NCBI GenBank assembly: GCA_023053545.1
Contig: JAKZAN010000004.1
Span: forward strand, 8,618,001 to 8,682,000
Direction: 5' to 3'
From: Lepidurus packardi
Lineage: Eukaryota; Arthropoda; Branchiopoda; Notostraca; Triopsidae
DNA: 64,000 bases
This document shows, one piece after another, positions 37,676-52,539 of this stretch. Numbering within the stretch: the first letter of the stretch is position 1; each line of letters opens with the position of its first letter. The notes below the pieces were generated by a model. That model had not been told where the DNA came from, made no database searches, and saw only the letters and a list, made by a program, of their open reading frames with translations. The position numbers and the translations under genes are program-made.

Positions 37676-39170
37676 CACCTTTCTACTATTAAGAGGGCAG
37701 GATGGTATAAATTTCACCCAGGCACATTTCCAGATCATTCTCGAAATTCATATTGCCTCTCTCGGGAGATTCTTGATTTCCCTGATACCAATTACAAAGA
37801 CTTAAAAGATTCCGTTTCTGTCCCCCTGCTGTGAACCCCAATTGAGTTAAGCGAGTAATATACGAAAAACTTCTCCGAAATGCTCACCCCCTCTCGACTT
37901 GTTCACTTGTACCTTTGGGCTTTTGAAAGATGGTTTCTTGTATCCCTTGTTCCTAACCCTCCCTTCTTATGAATCCCAGCTTTGCCAAGAATTATAATTA
38001 CAGCCTCACTTAATTACACCCAATATTTTCGTACAAAGAGACATTTTCCGTCCACCAAACGATTCCAATACTAATCATTTCTAGGACTTCCTCCCAATTC
38101 ATAAATAAGCTCCCAATAAGCTTTTGGATTTCACGATGAAGCAGAATGAGAAATTTTTTTTCAAAATAATAAAGATAATCCATTTTTGATGTGCGGAATG
38201 ATCATGATCAGAAGAACATGAAGAAACACTTCTGGATTCACCCAAATGAAGCAGAAGAAGATAAACAAGAAGAAGTAGAAGTAAGGGCCCAGCAAACAAT
38301 CACATTAACATGCAAGACGGAACCAAAAGCCACACGTCCCCTTTTGCTTCAGCCTCTTTTGTTGTCAATGATGAGCCCTTTTAGAAACGTCGGACAAACG
38401 ACGAAGCTGACCTGCCTTGCTAATGCCTCCTTTTTACAAGCTGGCAAAGAGATCCTTGTTTTTCTAAGATTCCCTACAAGTTTTTGACACCTTTTTTCGG
38501 CTTTTGAGAATGTCAAAAACGTTCGGTTCTTCTTCGTCTTGTTTGGGCCCAAACCTACCCCCGACGATCCTCCTCCTTCCAAGGGGTGTTTTTCGCCAAA
38601 AGTTTCCTTAAATGCAAACTCAAATGGGTCAAATTGGCCAATTGACAAGACTGTTGTAAAAATCGGGACGACTTGCGATTCTTTTATTGCCTACCTGCCG
38701 AAAAGGGCAATTAAAATCGCTCCTTCCCTAGGAAAACTTGGGAGCCTCTCTATTCGCCTTATTGCTACTACTACTACTACTATTAGCACAGAAGGACAGA
38801 ACTATAAAAGAAGCAAAATCTTGTTTTTCTCTTTGGAAAAAACATTTGTCCCGAAAACGTATTCCCAAGCCGGACAATACAATGCAAGGACAACATTCCC
38901 AAAAAGAGAGACTACTCATAAAGTTTTACAAATATGGTCTGGGGGGGGGGAGCATTTCCTTATCAATCTTGTTAAGCCTCACTACTACTTTTCACTTTAA
39001 TAAAACACATAGTACGAGGTTCCTAAGTATTAAGAATGTGGAATGGCACCGCTATCTTTTCTTCGAGAAGGGTTTTCACTGTTTGGGCGCATATATGATT
39101 CCCCCACCCTACCCCCACTTTGAAGGAAATCATCCTCTATTCTTTTTCTCAAAATCATATAAAAGTCCCA

Positions 39171-39191
39171 GAGAGAGAGAGAGAGAGAGAG
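39171..39191. repeat. GA dinucleotide microsatellite
   Basis: Ten or more GA units in intron 1. Confidence 0.9.
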
Positions 39192-42129
39192 TCATGGCAG
39201 TTTTTCGGGGGTTACCGGGACAGGGCAGTCGTAAAATTAGATTGTCCAGGCTTTTGGGTTGCGCTCTATAATGTATTGGGGCGCAAGAATGTGGATCAAT
39301 TAAATGGCCTATGCTTGAGCTGAGCTGCCAATTGAATTTATGGCATCTTCATCAATACACCTAACGTAATAGAGAGCAAGAGAGGAGCTGCCCAAACCCC
39401 TAAACTTGATCCTTGATTCCCAATAAGGTTTCAAGGAAACGCAAAAGGAAGAAGAAGAAAGGTAAGGGAAAAGATCTATTAGCAATCAAAGAGAATTGAA
39501 CTTTTCAACACGCCATACACACACGAAAATAAAAAAGGAAAGAATAGTTTTTCCGAATCCTAGATAACAAGATTGATTTCTTTCCTGGAAGTGGGAAAGT
39601 GGGGAAAAAAAGTACAACGAAAGAAAAGGGATTTAGAAACGGAACAGATTGAAGAATGGCAAGAGTGGACCCAGGTGTTTGAATCCGATAGTTGTCATGG
39701 CGCAAACCAATCTGCACTAAACTAGAGAAACCTTTCGTTCGACCTGGAGCTCTTCTTCTTTTTTTTTCTAACAACAGGTGGGCAATATAGGCCCCCCAAA
39801 AGCCAAAACTTGACTCTGAATTGCACTGTGAGAAATTTCCGTAAAGTCCCAATCCATATACTTAGATCTTTCTTATATTTCTGTCAATTCCCAAGAAATG
39901 CTTGTGAAATTCTGTGGATTTGTCTAAATTGAGAATACATTTTCGTAAGTTTTGGCTACAGTTGTTCCTATTTGTCATCCATAGTACGATACTTTTTATT
40001 TTGTAATGTATTTTTAGAATGATAGTTAACCATTGCAATTACCTGCAAATTAGGTTTCTATGTTGTGTTCTTAAAGTTTATATTGTGATTGCATACAGCG
40101 CTTGGGATAAAATTGACACAAAAAGGTACCAGCACAATATGTATTGAACTTCTTGTTAAAAGAAAGGCGGCGGGGGGTTGAAGGGGGGTATCTACACCTC
40201 TCGCTTTTATTGAGGTTTTATAATTTTCGCAAGGAATTATTCAAATCCTGGGATGGAAATGGAAAGTTTTCTAAGCTCGTAAGCAAAAGTAGAAAGCTCA
40301 GTTCCATGAGCTTGGTGTTCTTATAGCTCTTCAGTCAACGTCAACATCAACCCTCAACCCCCTTTATAAATCCTTTCATTTGAGTATCGAAGCCTCACCA
40401 AAACCCCTAAAAGTTTGGCATGAACCATTTTTTCCTCCATTTTTTTTTCTTTTTGAATTTAACGTTACACGAGAAAACGCCTCGAATTTAAAAGGGAGAG
40501 AGAAAGAGGCCGAAGAAAAACCATAAGGCGAAAGAAAAAGACCTATTCAAGTCGTGTTGCAAGGCTCTTTCGGGAGTATCTAGCCCCAGTCTCTTTAAGC
40601 TCTTCATTTGCATACTTTGCATTTTTCATGCATGACATGTGCAGATGTGAAATACGTGTCTCATTTCAAGACAAACTGATCCCTTCCTTGTGTCCCATCA
40701 AAATCAAAACGACAGCCAACATACTTCTTCCACCCCCAAAATCCAAACAGCCACCCGTTCACCACCTCCGCCTTCGCCAAAAAAAAAAAATTCTTGCTTT
40801 TTTTCCGTTAATCTTTACCCATACAGCAACCAGTCCAATGACTTTCAAACTAATAAATATCTAAAAACCAACCTTATCCCGGTCAAAAAGGTAATTAGAC
40901 AGGTAAAAACGTAACGAATTTATAATAAATGAAATATTTCCTTTATTATAAATCAAACCTTTAATTACATTATTGGCTGAATAATTAGTTTTATTAATTT
41001 ATTCATTGTAATTTTCAAATTTATTGATAATTTCTTTAATTGCAATTATTATGACCCGTATTGATAAGGTTTTAACTACAATTTAGGGATTAAGATGTTT
41101 AGAACACAGTTATTTATCCAAGAAAAAGGTGTTTAAGAAAAAGAGCATTGGAAATTTGAGATTCTTGAACTTGTAGAAGAGAAACACGTGGCTTTTGATA
41201 AGCAAAGAAAATGTCAAAGTTTGGTTCCAAGCTTAAACGTTTCGTATTTGTCTTCCATGACACATTTAAGGATCTGGCTTAGCTTAGCTGTCTCTGGAAA
41301 CAGCAAGGCACGAACACAACACAAACCTTTCCCCTCCAATTAAACATACAAAGAGTCACACCACAAAAACACATATAGATCCTTTCCCTTTCCTTCAAAA
41401 GAAAGGAAAACAAAAAAAAGAAAATGTTTTTTGTTCCATATATACTGTTACACTTCTTCTCTTATCAAGACATATAGATACGTAAATATTTATGACTCAG
41501 GTTAAAATTAGAAAGTCTTCTCCTTCCCCCTTATGCAGCACAGAACTTGAACCAGAAACCCCACAATCTTTTTCTTTTTTTTATATTTCTATAAAAAAAA
41601 ACTTAAACCATATACTTGATATATTCCCTATTCATCTTCCTGTCTTACTTAATTCCCAAATTTTTCCCCAAACGATAAAAAATATCCCAATTGCGTTATC
41701 GTTTGCATTGCCCAAGTGGACACAAAACAGATCTTCTTCTTCCTTCCTCCCCCAGCGCTTTCTTTCTATTTTAACGTAGTCCGGGATCAAGGATTTCACT
41801 CTTAGAGCTTGAACAGATTGTTTTGGCTGCAAACTTTATTTTAGGCGCACATTTATTTTATTTTTTATGCTTCTTTTTTTTCTTTTTTTACTAATTTTTC
41901 ATTTTGTAATAAATCCTTGCATGGATTGCTAAAAATCTTGAGTGTGGCACTTGTTATTTCCCCCAAACTCCTTATTCCTTTAGAATCATCGAAATCGCGT
42001 TTCGAAAAGACGCCAGAATTCGTCAAAAAAAAAATCTTATAAAAGATGTTAGTGGACGAATCCCTTAGGAGATATCTCTCCTCAAGAAGAAAAAAAACAA
42101 CAAAGAAAAAAAAACTAATGAAAAAGTTA

Positions 42130-42153
42130 ACCATTTCCATCAACGGAAATGGT
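42130..42153. other. Short hairpin, 9-bp arms, 6-base loop
   Basis: Arms ACCATTTCC and GGAAATGGT with loop ATCAAC. Too short for a miRNA precursor. Confidence 0.5.
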
Positions 42154-45128
42154 CAGCGCAAACCTGCCTGTTTTGCGGTCTCGTTACACGCCCAGCTTGA
42201 CTTCTGTATCGCAACAATACTCGCCTTGTTTTTAGTTATTTCCTTTAAGAGCCCCCTTGCCCCCTCACCTGGCAAGGTTTATAGCTTGTAACTTACAGAA
42301 AAGAACCGAAGAGAACGAAGGAAGAAATTAAGGTATCGAGAAACGGTCCTAAATTTCCTCGCTTGCCCCCTTGTCAAGGCTTATAAGGTAAGAAAACCCG
42401 AAAAACGATCGAAATCCTGTACATGTATAATGTATAAATGTAATATCTGCAGCCTTCACCCCAGCATCTTCTCTTTTCCACCCCAATTCCAGGTAAAAAA
42501 GGGAGAGATGGAATAATATCGTCCAAAAATAATGAAACAAAAATCATCATTTCGGCGCTTGAAAACCAGGAACTCGAGGATCGAGTCAAGACAGCAACGA
42601 GTGTTACGAGTGACGGTCATTTTCTCCTTTCCTGTGGCCAGTGTTAAACAGCAGATGGAAAGCACGAAGGGACAAGCACACGACTTTGTTCGGTGTGAAA
42701 AAATGGCGCTAATAAAATAAAAGTCATTACCACACTCTCATTTCTGCTTGGCTTAGCTTTACGGTTTACCTTTTTCCACTTGTTTCTTTTAATAATAGCA
42801 AACAATCCCAAGATTAACGCATAAAAACCTCACCTCCCCCAGAAAATAAATTAATAATAATAGTAAAAGAAAAAATTCCTACAACTGCTTACCTTCCTAC
42901 ATTTCACAACCCCAAACAGACCAATTTTCATTCAGTAAAAAAAATAAAAAAATAGTAAAAAAAAATACAGGTAGGTACCACGTACCAGATAGGTAGCGTA
43001 TGCCCTGTATGTAACAAGCGCAGGTAAAAGGACTTTATTTTATTTTTTGAGGGAAAAAAGGAGAGGGACCAAAATTAAATTGAGTTGCGGTCTAACTGCA
43101 ATAATATAAAACATATAAACTATATAAACTCCATAAAAAGTGTACAACAGGTTTTCCAAATGCTTGTGGATAATAGAGGTTTTGGGTACAAGGAATTGTC
43201 ATTTCCTCGCCTTTTCTGAGAGGACCGCAAATAAGCGGAACAGAAGCAAAAACCACCGAAACCACCGGAAATGAAAACACACACTACAGGGGTGCCTCTT
43301 TTCGCCCGTATTAGTGCCACTGCGTTAATAGTGTAGACAAGCTTAGCTGGACCTCAGCCCTCCCCCCGTAAAGAAAAAAAAATGATATTTAGTTAAGGCA
43401 AAAATAAAATAAAGTCAAACGAAAGAAAATGAAATAAATAAAACTAAATAAAAATACGTTACTTCAAGCCGCATACAATGAAGTAAAGTGAAATGGAGAA
43501 AGAAAAGGCGGTCAATCGAAAAAACTCTAAAAACTTATCCAAATTTGACAACAATCGTCGCCAAACTAATACTGCGTGTTGAGTTTATAACCACTCTATT
43601 ACACTTTGGCAGTGGGGTGTTGTGACAACGCTCAAATACTGCTTATAAATGAAGTAAAACTCGACTACAAGTGCAAGGAATTGAAAACCCGTCTTAAACT
43701 GTCCTAGAAGACCTAAGGAACCGAAAAAGAAACAGAAAAACAAAGGTTAAAACCGCGATTAGGTTCTTCAAGTAGTCACGATAGTACACGTTCATGATGT
43801 ACACCATAGTACGCCTTTTTAAGGTACATTTTCCCCTTTGGTGGGAAAAACGAGCTGAAACCCCTCTTTCTCTTTAGAAACTAGGAAATTCCGGAAATTC
43901 GGACGTAGAGAGCACTCCTCGTGACAAGAAGAACGACTACAACGTTCACTATACGCTATTGTTGTCTCTTTTCAATGCTTTCTAACCCCCCTCAAGCTCA
44001 CACATACATACATTACACATACAGACACACCTCGCAAAACGTTAGTGTTACATAAACGAACGTTTTCGGAGCTATATAGACAGTGCGTGTCCATTACACC
44101 GTGCTTTACATTACACGTTTGACTCTTTTTCATGGTTGGGATTTCATTGTTGGTCTGGACCTGGACCTGAACCACTGCCAAATGAACCCTACCCCAACCC
44201 CAAAAAAAAGTATAATAATCTTTTCACTCCGAAAGACTAACTTGAAACCTAATTAGCTCCAAGATTTGAAATCTTGAAAGTAATTAATTATAATCGCATC
44301 AACAAAGTCTGTAAAAGATTGTGACAAAGTAAGTTGGATCGCTGATGAAGGATTCTCCACGAATTGGACCCCCCAAATGTTGACTCAACGTAAAAAAAGG
44401 TAAAAATAAAAGTAGATGCTCCAGAAAAGTGAAAGTAACCGTGAAGTGATATATTGGATCTAGTTGCAAAAAAAAAGTTGCGAATCCGGAGGAGGGGGGG
44501 CAAACATACTTAAGTCAACTATTGTCTAGAAATTAAGTTTATCTTATTATTTAATCTTATTACACTCGGGTTCGTCCGGATGTTCTTTAGAATAAAATGT
44601 TTAGGATTTTGAAACCCGCAAAAAGAATACGGGATCACGTGAAAAAAAAACAGAAGAGGCCCGCATTCTTATTCTTCCTCTATTACTTATTTTTTTAGTG
44701 AGGGAGGAGGGAGGAGGTAAGTAAGCAGGTCTAAGAGTTCTAGTCTATCTTTTGTATACGTAAAACGTTTGTATTTTATTGTATGCTGTGTCTGTGTGTG
44801 AGTGCAGTGCACGGCATATTGAATTTCGCTGTTCACTTGAGGGCATATACAAATGACGGCAGAGTTGAGAGACCGCTTTTCTCGGGAGAGAAGAGTGAGC
44901 GAGAAGAGCGAAGAGAGAAAGAGAGAAAAAGCTGGTACTCTGCTCTCTTTTTCCCTCTTGATTCAGCTTGTCTTTTGTTAGATCCTCCAGCTTGTATAAG
45001 CCCTCACGAGGAAGTCGTCTCGTTTCCTTGGGACCTTATATTATTAGTATTATTATATCCTCTTCCCTTATTTGCATCTTCTCCTGCCCCTAGCTTTGTC
45101 TCGAAGCAGAGGACTGCTGTTTCCTAAG

Positions 45129-45152
45129 TTCGTTCAATTTTAATTGAACGAA
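45129..45152. other. Near-perfect palindrome, 11-bp arms and 2-bp centre
   Basis: Arms TTCGTTCAATT and AATTGAACGAA are separated by TT. It could be a dimeric protein-binding site or a small hairpin. Shortly downstream, TTTTCGC and GCGAAAA elements recur at 45197-45256. Confidence 0.6.
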
Positions 45153-47147
45153 AAACGACACCTAAAACCTCAAAATCCAGCACTTGAACACTAGCAGCGA
45201 ATATTTTCGCCCTAAAATAGAGCGAAAACCGTCTCTAAAACGGAGCCATTTTCGCACATACATAGCAGGTTACTTTTTTTTTTTATCAAATTTGATAAAC
45301 AAAATATTCAGATTAATTACTAACTAGATTCAGATTAATTTTCCCAAAACGAGACCTAAGGAAACATAAGTAGACACTTTTCAACGCAAAGCTTGACTTG
45401 AGAGCCGAAAGTCGTTTTATTTTCGAGCCAAATGACATTGAACAATTGTAGTTCTCAAATTGAATCCATTCCGAGAACTGCTTCACAAGGGATAGGCTTT
45501 TATTTCAAAGGAATTTTAGAGGAAATTAGCCAGATTTGGATCTCCAAAACAGTCAAAGGGAACACGTTATTGTCCACATTGCAAGGAAAGAAACGAACAC
45601 ACAACAGACGACCATCCCAAAAAAGGGGCTTTTTTATTTTCAAGGCTAAGGGACCAACTGGCTCGTTTTCATTTCCTTTTATTTGAATTAAGAGTCATTA
45701 AGAGAAACGAGCATGGCGAGACGAGGGAGCCTCCGAAAGCTTAATATGGAGTTTTCGGTTTTGCCTCACACTTCCATGTTGGAATGGACATTGAGAGGGG
45801 CTACCGGACAAGCCTTTTTTTATTGTATTTTTTCAGAAACTATTATACAATCCAACTCCAAACCCCCTTTTTCCATTTCCCGTCCCGACAGACTGTCGCC
45901 CTAAACTCGCCGTACTTTTCGAAGCTTCCATGCTCTCTCAATTCAACCCAACAATCATTAACATTCGTCATGCATTGTCCCCCTTTTTCCTTCTGCTTCT
46001 TTGCTACCCCCAAAGAACAGAGCAAAGCTATACAGAACGCGCTTTATAAATTTTCCACCGGAGAAACCCTTTTTCTAACCCCTTTGTTGTTTTATGCGAT
46101 TAAAGCCGAGAACTATAATTTCCCAACTGGTTATTGACTTACAAATAGTACCACTCTCTTCGTTGCAATCTCTTTTCAACTTTCATGTTCCATATTCCTA
46201 CTCTCTTTCACTCTATTTACCCCCCACCCCATCCTTTCATGACCATTCTCATTTCTATTGATTAAAATAAAAATAAATAAAAATTTCAACATGTTTAAAA
46301 ACCTCTCACAGGACTCTGAAACTCTACCTTAACACTCAAATCAGATTCTTCAAACCCTTCACCTGCTCTCCTTTATGATCCCAAAACTGCCACAAAGTGC
46401 TCTTTTCACTTTACAGTCATAGAATACCTAGAATAACGAGGTTTAACTACTTTTAGAATATTAACAGTAGAGCTAATTCTTACAAAATCACTAGCAGCAG
46501 ATTTTAAGACATTAGAAATGAGCAAGGTAAAACCAACTGTAATTGTAGAATTCAGAAAAATTCAAAAAATTGCACCCATTTTGTCACAGATTTAGGTTGC
46601 AAATCTTTAGGACCCTAGCAGTGAATCATGCAGGAAGGACACAAACAAAGTAGATTTTCACTGTTGCTCAACAATGAATTTTTGTCAGGAGCCTTCATTA
46701 ATCCCAGCCAGACACCCAAAACGGGATTCGGAAGGGAACGAATGAATCTCTCTCTCTGTCTCTTTTGGAACTCCACATATCAGACATCACACTCCATTTA
46801 TTTTTTCCCCGGAGCTCCAGCTTTTGTTCTACTGTCATTGTCTTTTACCTTGACAAGGTGTTGATTACTTCACTCCCTCTCACCCCTTGCCACCTCCTGC
46901 CCCCCATCCCAAAACACTCCGAGTCCAATGAAAACTTCCCTTCGCTTTTCATTGTTGCTGCTCATATCTACTCTCCCAAAGCATTCACCCCCTGCCTACC
47001 TCCTGCCTTTTAAGAATCTTCAAAAAAAGCATTACACGCACTACATGGAAAAGCACCTGGACCTGGCAAAAGCACGTGTCTTTAGTTACAGCCGAGTCGA
47101 GTCCTTCTTTTGTTAACCAGCATCCCAACCACGGTCCGGAAGAATGA

Positions 47148-47165
47148 TGTGTGTGTGTGTGTGTG
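47148..47165. repeat. TG dinucleotide microsatellite
   Basis: Nine TG units in intron 1. Confidence 0.9.
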
Positions 47166-48582
47166 GTTGATATGCGGGTCTTTCATTTTTCTTTATTTTT
47201 TTCTTACTTTCTTTTGTGTGTCCTTAATGTGTCTCTCTATGCATAGGATATAGTGAACGGGTGTCCCAAACGTCCATTAACGATGTCATTAAGAACCCAG
47301 AAACTGAAGGTGCTATATGGACCCATACAAATTTTCTACTAACCTTCTCATTTTTCTTTTATTTAGTTTTGGGGGTCTGGGACGTCATATATTTCTACTG
47401 TCCCTTTCTCTGCTAGTATTTTGGAGTATTTTTTTACGAGCTTGTCTCTATCACCTTTCTATGGGACCTGATAAAGTACTATACTCGCGCATCTATAAAC
47501 TTGTCAGGTGTAAATACTAGTGCTAGTGTATTGTCCATTGCTATTATCCAGGACTAGAAACAAGTAAAAAAGTGTGCTGTATGCTACGCGTTGTGTTGTA
47601 TATATGAGTGCGTTATGTGTGTCTATGTATGTAATATGTGTCCTCTTCCCAGAAGAAACATCGAGCCTACATAAACTTGGATGCCTCACGCTACTACTAC
47701 TATTTTCCTTAGGAATGACACTTATAGAGAACACGTGAATAGTGCGTTTACAAATGTTACTCCCTATTTTTCTGTCCCTTCGTTTACACACTAAAAGTAT
47801 TGTACCTCAAAAAAAGGCTCATTTCGATGTGCACTAACTGCCCACGCAGAGACCTATAATTCCTTTTTTTTCCTTTTTATTACCTCTCCAGGTGTCAAAG
47901 CATAGGGTCAAAGGGAACGGACGACGGGACCAAAGAGCGCGGAATTCGTACCATTTTTGGCAATTCCTTCCAACTTTTTCCCGCTCCACGTCAATTCGGT
48001 CTCTTCACAGAGGTCCCAAAGTCGCGCAATACGGAAAAGACGCCCATATTTCCGAAGCATTGGACGCGTAAATTGTAGGTCAAACGCTACACGTACACAG
48101 GAATGCGTGCATGTGGCCCCCTAAAACTTTGTTCGATGGTTTTAGCAGTTTTACTAGTTTTGCCTCAACCCCTTCTATATACCAGAGTCTCCATAAATAA
48201 ATGCTCCCTTTTTGGTCTCTGCCGTTTCATCCTTAATTTCTAATCCATAGGAAATAGAGCATATTTTCCCTTTTCCCTTCCTCTACTTGCTAATCCTTTA
48301 GTTTCCCACCTTTTGGGGGCCGCCGTAGGTCACTTCCAATGCACATACAAAAGGGGGTCTTAACACATGGCAATACACGTTTCCATCACGTCCAGTTGGA
48401 ACCCGGGCGTTTTTATTACGAACGAAAATCGAACCTAACGCTATATATACAAAACTACAAACACCGGGATAATTTAGAGTCCCGGGAGCTGTCATAATGG
48501 TTACCTTTAATCCCAAACATAAACCCCGCTCTATAGTAAAGTTACAGAATTCCAAGCAACTTTGGAAAGCGATCGAATCCGC

Positions 48583-48800
48583 ACTAATGATTTAAACGCT
48601 TCTTTTGGGACCTACAATTTTTATGTGACGTCATCAGTATGGTTTTGCGTAACATTGTTCTATTGATGGCTAAAGTAAGGCTCACAATTCATATTTTGGA
48701 TGCAATATGGTATTAATTAATGATTTGAACGCTTCTTTGGGCATTCATTTCGGAAGATGACGTCATAAAATACTGTCAAACCGGGTTTGGGTAACTTAGG
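48583..48800 (+). repeat. Two-copy direct repeat, each copy with a TGACGTCA palindrome
   Basis: TAATGATTT(A/G)AACGCTTCTTT begins both copies (about 48585 and 48718). TGACGTCA follows at 48626 and 48758, and each copy ends with a TTTTGCGTAAC or TTTGGGTAAC element. Period is about 133-143 bp. Confidence 0.65.
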
Positions 48801-48905
48801 CGGGACAACGGTCCGAATAGAATGAATGTGGACAGCTTCATTTAGTTTGCAGGGTTGAGTAACTTTACAGAAAAGCCGAAAAAGGTACAAAAGAAGGAGA
48901 AGGAA

Positions 48906-48919
48906 GGGGGGGGGGGGGG
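48906..48919 (+). repeat. 14-base poly-G run
   Basis: Longest G homopolymer in the window. Other runs are at 54450-54460, 38941-38950 and 13976-13985. Confidence 0.9.
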
Positions 48920-51900
48920 CGTTGGAGGCACCCTTAAAGGTCTAGAAGGGACACAATCAGAGCCAATCAAGCGTTACTCATCAAATAGTCCAATTTTGAG
49001 AGACACGACTCGACAGGTTTCTAATTATTGCTTCCTTTTAGCTTACTAACCACCCACCCTTCCACCCCACCCACCCCCTTTAACCACCTCAAAGTCTTTC
49101 CATATTCTATACGGAGGCTTTTAATCCATACTCTTTGCTCATTCTCAAGGAAAACATTGGCTAAGACTTGATAAACTCCCCCAAAATGAGGCCCGAGGTC
49201 CTTAATGAATCTTCAATTCCGTCTCTTGCTTGTTCTTGGCTTCCGTTCTAAATAAATATAATTCCCCACCCCTTCTCCCCTTCACCTAAAAGACATTGAA
49301 CGCAACTGTCTCTTACTTTTAATGAAAATTCCTGCTCTCCAGCAAACTCCAAACATTCATTCAAACAGAGTCTCTTTTCTGTTTGCTCTACCCCATGAAA
49401 AACATCCTAAATTCACAAAACTTATTTACCCTCAATCCGCCCAGCACGGTAACAAAATATTGGATTACTGTACTATACTTAATTTTATGACTCTTCCACA
49501 GGTTAATGGCACTAATTCTTCATGAAGACAGGGCAGGGTGTTGCCCTTTGGCAGGTTACGTACATGATACAGTACATTGCAGTACGTACGCTACACAAAC
49601 CAACCTCATCGACCGCATTTATTTTCTTTACCCCCTTTTTGGCGGGACATGTTAATTGGAAAAAATTGGCAAGCTAATAACCACAATTTTTTCCTCAGCA
49701 ACTTGAGCCTCATAAGCACCATTCTTGGGGGGTGAACTTGCATGGTGTGACTTGGTTCCATGCTCCAAAAAGTGGCATTATCAATAATTACCCCCCTTTG
49801 CTTATAACTCATCTAACTACGGTGTACTATAGTACTATGCCACTATGTTCCTCCCACATCTACAAGGATAGGATAGGACACAGACACACATACCCCACAC
49901 ATATGCATTCATAGTCAAAAATTATGCATAGGAAATTAGGGTGTGGGTGACTCATGAAGAAAAGAATCTAAAAAAAAAAGAAAGAAAAGCATTGTGGTAA
50001 CGGTATTGTCCATGCTCAAACGGCTCGGTTCGCTTATTACACGCCACCCAGCAAGCTCTGCAGCCCCAACAGCCCCAACCGCACCCCAAACACCCTCATC
50101 GGGCGCTACGGAATAGTTATCGAACGTTTTTGGAGAGCTAAAAGCGAGCTAAAGACCCAGTGCCTAATTTCCGAGGGCATAAACGTATATAAACGCCCGT
50201 ATACATGTAAATATAAGCATATATAACGCACACACACAAAAACCTTCGGAGCGCTCGGACCACCCTGCCTTTGACATTACCGTTGAGCTCATCGTCGACT
50301 GTCATTATTACCGAATACATCACCCATCTCCATGTGCAACTCCCCAAACAAAAACTGTCAACGTTTTAGTCTCCCTAAAAAAAAAAGAAAGAGAGACAGC
50401 AAGGAAGAATGGAGGAAAAAAGAAGAAAAGAGGGCCTTATTTCGCATCCCAAGACCTGTAATTTACTTTTCGGGAACCTATTGTTGTGTGAATCTGTGTA
50501 TCGAACGATTTTCTTTCCCAGAACTTGCTATATGTGTATCTAGCATATCTACCGTAACATAAGGGATACGACAGACACGGGAATCAACACGTTGCCTTTT
50601 GCACCTAATCTTTTCCCTTTGCCCCTTTTCCCTTGAAAATTCAACAATGAAAATTTGTTAGCCGAGACCTCATTTGAAGGAGTTCTAAAGTTCACTGTTG
50701 CGCAGTGTTTTTAGTTTATTTTCAGTTTTCCAGTCTTCATTCTTGGGAATCTATCGACTTGAAAAAAGGCTCTCAGCCAATTTGGCTTTGACATATGCAC
50801 AAAAATTTGTTACTTCTTTTATAAGGACTTTGGTCTGAAAAGCTTCCACGTACAGTATATATACTAGAAGCAAAGGTACTGGAAATGAGCATGGGACAAA
50901 ATGCATGTCCAAAACACATGCTTCAACATGGGGGGGAGGAGGGGGAGACTGACAAAGTTTTTAGACTCTTTTTAAGCACAGAAAACGAGACCCCTAAAAA
51001 ATCACAAGTTTTAGAAAAAGACCATTACCCTGTAAGTCTCTTGCTGTTATTCATTTATTCAGCTCCCAAAATAATTGTAAACACAAAAAAATGGAAGAAA
51101 AGAAGGAAAAAAAAAAAACAATTGCTAAAAGCTTTAATGAAACTTTTGGAATAGCGCAAAGGGTTTCCTTTTGATCATCTTTTAATAGGAAAAAGGCTTT
51201 TCGCTTTGATAAATGTCCCTTACTGTAACCCTAAATCGAACGTTTTATCAATAGCGCCTTCTACTTACAAGAGTCTAACCTTAAACAGTCGCAGGTTTTG
51301 ACATATTCCTCCCAATTCCCCCCGCCGATTCATTGAAAAACTTTACTTTGAACTTTCCATGTCCAATTCTTTCAACAATGGAGAGAAGGCCATTCAAAAG
51401 TCTTGATAATATTTAAAAGCCTCCTTGAAAGTGTAGGGAAGCTAAACAAGAATGAACCTAGTGGCAGGGAACAAGTTGAGTATTAAAAAACAAAAAAGTC
51501 AACAAAAGTGAATAGAATCTTGAGCCAAAGCACCGCCAATAATTTCACTCCCCCTTTCGCCAACAATCTTCTCATTATCCATGGGATATGGCTGGACGAT
51601 CTTCTTCGCTGATCCGTTTCGTACATACGATTTCTATGTGTGGTTCACATACGCATCCTGCCAGAAATCCTCCCCTTCTGTTCTCTCAAGTTAGCTTAAT
51701 TCCATGTTGGGTATCAGATCGTGGAAGGTAAACAATGCCTTGGCTTTTTTTTGTCCTCGCAGAGCCATAACCCACAACATCAAAGGCAAAACGCGGTAGC
51801 ACATCCACACACTTCGAAAAAGCTTCCGAAATATCCCCCAAAATTAAAAAAAAAAAAAAAAAAATCCCAAAACGACTTGTCCTTCGGATTACCTTCATCT

Positions 51901-52539
51901 CTTTCTCTTTCGTTTCCCGGGGAAAGCTCAAACGCTCAAGTCACTTTTACCCCCTCCCGATCCGCCAACTTGTTGCATATTTCCTTTTCCCAGCTTCCTG
52001 ATCCTTTTCCCCTATTGCTTTATAGACGATCGCTTTGGTCATGCCTTGACAGTGATGTAAAAGGCGATTTTTTTTCATTTCAACTGAATTGTTGGAATCT
52101 GTTCTTTTCTTCCGATCGCTCTCCCTCCCTTCATCTGGATTCTTGATTCCCTATAAAAACCTCACATGCCTATTTTCATATTTACAGCACTCGCATTTTT
52201 TCAATGCAACTTCACATATATTCGTGCGAGCAAATAAGCCTATAGAGAAAGCAAAAACGGAAGGGGAAAAAAAAGAGCTAATTGCATCGTCGTCACTCAT
52301 CCATCACACTGACAGTCCCAAAGACTTCCGATCTCGCTCATATGCATCAGACAGATTGGGAGATTCCAAATCCCCACCATAAAAAACGCCAACACTAACA
52401 TATTCCTCCAACCGTCACCCCAAAAACTTGATACTCAACACTCTTCAATTGCTCCATATGGCATGCAACTACAAAACTAACATAAAAAAATGCATAAAAA
52501 TATTTTAACCTTGCAGATAAACTATTCTAAAATGAGTAT

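Noticed and set aside
38738-39271. 177-codon plus-strand open frame in intron 1
   Set aside because: Starts with a Leu tract from a CTA/CTT microsatellite and ends over a GA microsatellite; open because of simple repeats.
42130-42153. microRNA hairpin
   Set aside because: Stem is only 9 bp, far shorter than a miRNA precursor.
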